From assembly GCA_002364735.1 (NCBI GenBank), contig DEZB01000011.1, positions 1-63,865 on the forward strand: a stretch of 63,865 nucleotides of DNA. Reading direction: 5' to 3'. The notes under the pieces were generated by a model. The model worked only from the letters and a program-made list of their open reading frames with translations. It did no database searches and was not told the DNA's origin. This stretch comes from Bacteroidales bacterium UBA3143. GTDB taxonomy: Bacteria > Bacteroidota > Bacteroidia > Bacteroidales > Dysgonomonadaceae. The translations under genes were made by a program, and so were the position numbers. This document shows positions 62,161 to 63,865 of this stretch, piece after piece. How positions within the stretch are numbered: the first letter of the stretch is position 1; the number at the start of each line of letters is the position of its first letter.

Positions 62161-63411
62161 TCACAAGGTCTTATCTTTCATACATGAGTTGCCCGCCAAC
62201 CAACCAGTTGAATAGGCAATTTGCAGGTTATATCCTCCCGTTTCAGCATCAAGATCAATCATCTCACCTGCAAAATAGAGTCCTTCCACAATTTTAGATT
62301 CCATTGTCTTTTTGGATATCTCTTTGGTGCTTACACCCCCTGATGTGATAATGGCCTCTTTGAAAGAGCGATGACCTGATATTTTAAATGAAAGATTTTT
62401 TAGAAGATGGAGAATTTGTTTCCGTTCTTTTGAGGAAACCTGATTGCATTCTTTTTCAGTATCAATATGCAAACGTTCAGCAAAAACAGGAATCATACTT
62501 GCAGGCAACCAGAGTTTAAAAATATTTGCGACTTTTTTATTTCCATGCTCATTCAGATCGCTAATGAGGCTGTTATCAAGCTGTTGTTCATCAAGCTCGG
62601 GCTTTAGGTCAATTACAATTTCAACCTTATTTTTATTCTCTAATTCACCAACAACCATTCTACTTAAAGTAAGAATAATGGGTCCAGACAAACCAAAATG
62701 AGTGAAAATCATCTCTCCAATGGACTCTGCTTTTTTTCTACCATTCACCCATGCCATTGCTTTCACGTCTTTCAGGTTAAGACCTTGTAGTTTCTGAGCC
62801 AAATCACCTTCAGTTTCGAGGGACACCAGAGCTGGTCTTGGCGTTACAACGGAGTGTCCTGCAAGTCTTGCCAGTTCATATCCCTCGCCGTTCGAACCAG
62901 TAGCAGGATATGATTTCCCTCCAGTTGCCATAATGACATGATTACTCAGAAACTTTTGACCGTTTGCCTGAACGCCTTTTATAGTGCTGTTTTCAATAAT
63001 CAACTCTTCAACTCTGTGATTGCAACGTATATCTACTTTATGATTTTTCACCCAAAGTAACAATGCCTTTAATACATCTGATGAACGATTGCTAACTGGA
63101 AAATAGCGATTCCCATATTCCAATACAACTTCAACACCATGCCTTTTAAGTAGTTCAATGATATCTTTTGAGAAAAAAGAAGAAAAAGCAAAGCGCAAAA
63201 AACGTCCATCAGGATATATATGTTTTATAAATTCACCAATAGGGGCGTTATTTGTAATATTACATCGACCTTTACCTGTAATAAGCAATTTACGTCCCTC
63301 TCGTTTCATCTTTTCCAACACCAACACCTTGCCACCAAGCTCTGCCGCTCGGCCTGCTGCTAATAATCCTGCTGGACCAGCACCTATAACAATAACATCG
63401 AAACTATTAAT
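62161..63411 (-). CDS. BaiN/HI0933-like FAD-dependent oxidoreductase
   Basis: 416 residues if it starts at ATT 63411. It is a flavoprotein of the HI0933/BaiN family: FAD-binding VIVIGAGPAGLLAAGRAAEL near the N-terminus, ITGKGRCNITN, VIMATGGKSYPATGSNGEGY and the C-terminal GGYNLQIAYSTGWLAG. No ATG, GTG or TTG occurs in frame between an upstream TGA and the FAD motif. The ordinary-start frame begins only at an internal GTG (63327), which would remove the nucleotide-binding motif. I therefore annotate the ATT start, which also sits at the expected transcription start of a TATCTTTG box (63416-63423). Family substrates (bile-acid intermediates in BaiN) do not define this enzyme's. Confidence 0.8.
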   Translation of the reverse strand: MNSFDVIVIGAGPAGLLAAGRAAELGGKVLVLEKMKREGRKLLITGKGRCNITNNAPIGEFIKHIYPDGRFLRFAFSSFFSKDIIELLKRHGVEVVLEYGNRYFPVSNRSSDVLKALLLWVKNHKVDIRCNHRVEELIIENSTIKGVQANGQKFLSNHVIMATGGKSYPATGSNGEGYELARLAGHSVVTPRPALVSLETEGDLAQKLQGLNLKDVKAMAWVNGRKKAESIGEMIFTHFGLSGPIILTLSRMVVGELENKNKVEIVIDLKPELDEQQLDNSLISDLNEHGNKKVANIFKLWLPASMIPVFAERLHIDTEKECNQVSSKERKQILHLLKNLSFKISGHRSFKEAIITSGGVSTKEISKKTMESKIVEGLYFAGEMIDLDAETGGYNLQIAYSTGWLAGNSCMKDKTL

Positions 63412-63415
63412 TGCA

Positions 63416-63423
63416 CAAAGATA
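63416..63423 (-). promoter_or_regulatory. -7 box of the BaiN-like gene
   Basis: The minus strand reads TATCTTTG. A TGTG one base off TTTG lies about 19 bases upstream. The predicted transcription start falls on or next to the ATT codon at 63411, so the mRNA may have no leader. Confidence 0.45.
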
Positions 63424-63532
63424 CTGTCATTTTATCTGAATCACATTTGTTTTATTGAAGATAATTCTGGTTTGTGTTTTCCATATCGTCGAGATGTTTC
63501 TGTAAGCTCATACATATTAGTAAATCATAATC

Positions 63533-63590
63533 TTGAGTCCACTCCGAAAACCCTCAAATGAGTGAATTTGACTTTTCTGAGTAGACTCAA
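63533..63590. repeat. Long imperfect hairpin
   Basis: An 18-base left arm starting TTGAGTCCACTC (63533-63550) and a right arm ending GAGTAGACTCAA (63573-63590) pair with two non-Watson-Crick positions around a 22-base loop. There is no T tract on either strand, so it is not a standard terminator. It lies 49 bases before the 41-base array. Confidence 0.6.
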
Positions 63591-63638
63591 CTTTAGAATA
63601 TTTACTTTTACGTATAATATTAAAAATGAATATATAGC

Positions 63639-63865
63639 TGGAAATATCCTCATGGTGGAAGTGGAATGCTTTTTTTGCTTGAAAATATCCTCAAGTAGGA
63701 ATTACAGCGCTTTTATTCTTTGAAAATCATCTCAGGGTGGAAGTGGAACGGTTCTATTTCATGAAAATGATCTCAGGGTGGAAGTGGAATGCTTTTTTTA
63801 CATGAAAATCATCTCAGGGAGGAAATGGAATGGTTTTGTTCCTTGAAAATCATCTCAGGAAAGAA
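63639..63865. repeat. 41-base tandem repeat array, running off the window
   Basis: Copies start at 63639, 63680, 63721, 63762, 63803 and 63844 (the last cut by the window edge), exactly 41 bases apart. The consensus runs tgaaaatcatctcagggtgg, then aagtggaatg, a T run and a final ca. Copy B (63680) is the most diverged. The array continues beyond the window, so its true length is unknown. It is not a CRISPR: the full unit repeats, with no unrelated spacers. Confidence 0.85.

Larger units (their letters stand above)
63412..63865. other. Right-edge intergenic region
   Basis: There is no gene in the 454 bases up to the window edge. It contains a promoter-like TATCTTTG box (63416-63423, minus), a long hairpin (63533-63590) and the 41-base repeat array (63639 onward). 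The stretch 63440-63530 has no evident signal. Confidence 0.6.

Noticed and set aside
63639..63865. CRISPR array at the window edge
   Set aside because: The complete 41-base unit repeats, and neighbouring units align from end to end, so it is a tandem minisatellite.
1..63865. tRNA, rRNA, insertion sequence or prophage
   Set aside because: I looked for cloverleaf-type sequences, rRNA segments, transposase or integrase frames and terminal repeats and saw none. A tRNAscan or Infernal search would be decisive.

Overview
The window reads as a piece of a Bacteroidota chromosome, most likely order Bacteroidales. The signs are the TAnnTTTG / TTTG promoter pairs upstream of many genes, an N-succinylornithine-type carbamoyltransferase, NigD-like and DUF4294 proteins, weak Shine-Dalgarno sites and AT-rich spacers. 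It is mostly core metabolism and translation. I see no rRNA, tRNA, insertion sequence, phage gene or CRISPR array.

Layout. 1-4 kb: a TonB-dependent receptor co-transcribed with a periplasmic cytochrome c / PQQ-type sugar dehydrogenase fusion. 4.4-10.3 kb: a 2-oxo acid dehydrogenase complex (E1 alpha, E1 beta, E2, E3) followed by a lipoate-protein ligase. 10.5-15.8 kb: a membrane-anchored unknown with a PRC-barrel protein, a secreted 5'-nucleotidase, a secreted esterase, and two tandem paralogues of unknown function. 15.8-18.6 kb (minus): rplM-rpsI and rpsB-tsf. 19.4-23.8 kb (minus): panB-panC-panD-coaB-coaC plus a Rossmann/DUF2520 oxidoreductase that may supply the missing ketopantoate reductase. 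24-30 kb: NigD-like lipoprotein, YgiQ radical SAM protein, SulP transporter, DUF4294 protein, with two repeat-rich spacers. 30-36 kb: acyl-CoA synthetase, outer membrane protein, and rfbA-rfbC-rfbB for dTDP-sugars. 36-46 kb: leuS with a large insertion, a YitT membrane protein, thrS-infC-rpmI-rplT, a flavin-binding protein, a periplasmic thioredoxin and an rRNA methyltransferase.

46.3-54.5 kb (minus) is one compact arginine operon: GNAT-argG-argC-argD-argF'-argB-argE-argH, with spacings from a 17-base overlap to 42 bases. Residue Pro90 of the transcarbamylase indicates that succinylated intermediates are used. 55-63.4 kb: a divergent KamA-like radical SAM protein, a CDP-alcohol phosphatidyltransferase, an EEP-fold membrane protein, an HD hydrolase, an outer membrane protein, a short MscS-like protein, a stand-alone trpB and a BaiN-like flavoprotein whose only plausible start codon is ATT.

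The most unusual non-coding content is a set of intergenic repeats with 41- or 42-base periodicity: an exact 42-base array at 29.13-29.38 kb, an exact 41-base array running off the right edge from 63.64 kb, and a large imperfect inverted repeat at 23.98-24.27 kb built from units that follow the same template as the 63.7 kb array. Low-complexity word-like repeats lie at 0.12-0.48 kb and 9.25-9.51 kb. The best candidates for new biology are these repeats, a possible PQQ-scavenging pair at the left end, the DUF2520/pan cluster, and the LeuRS insertion.
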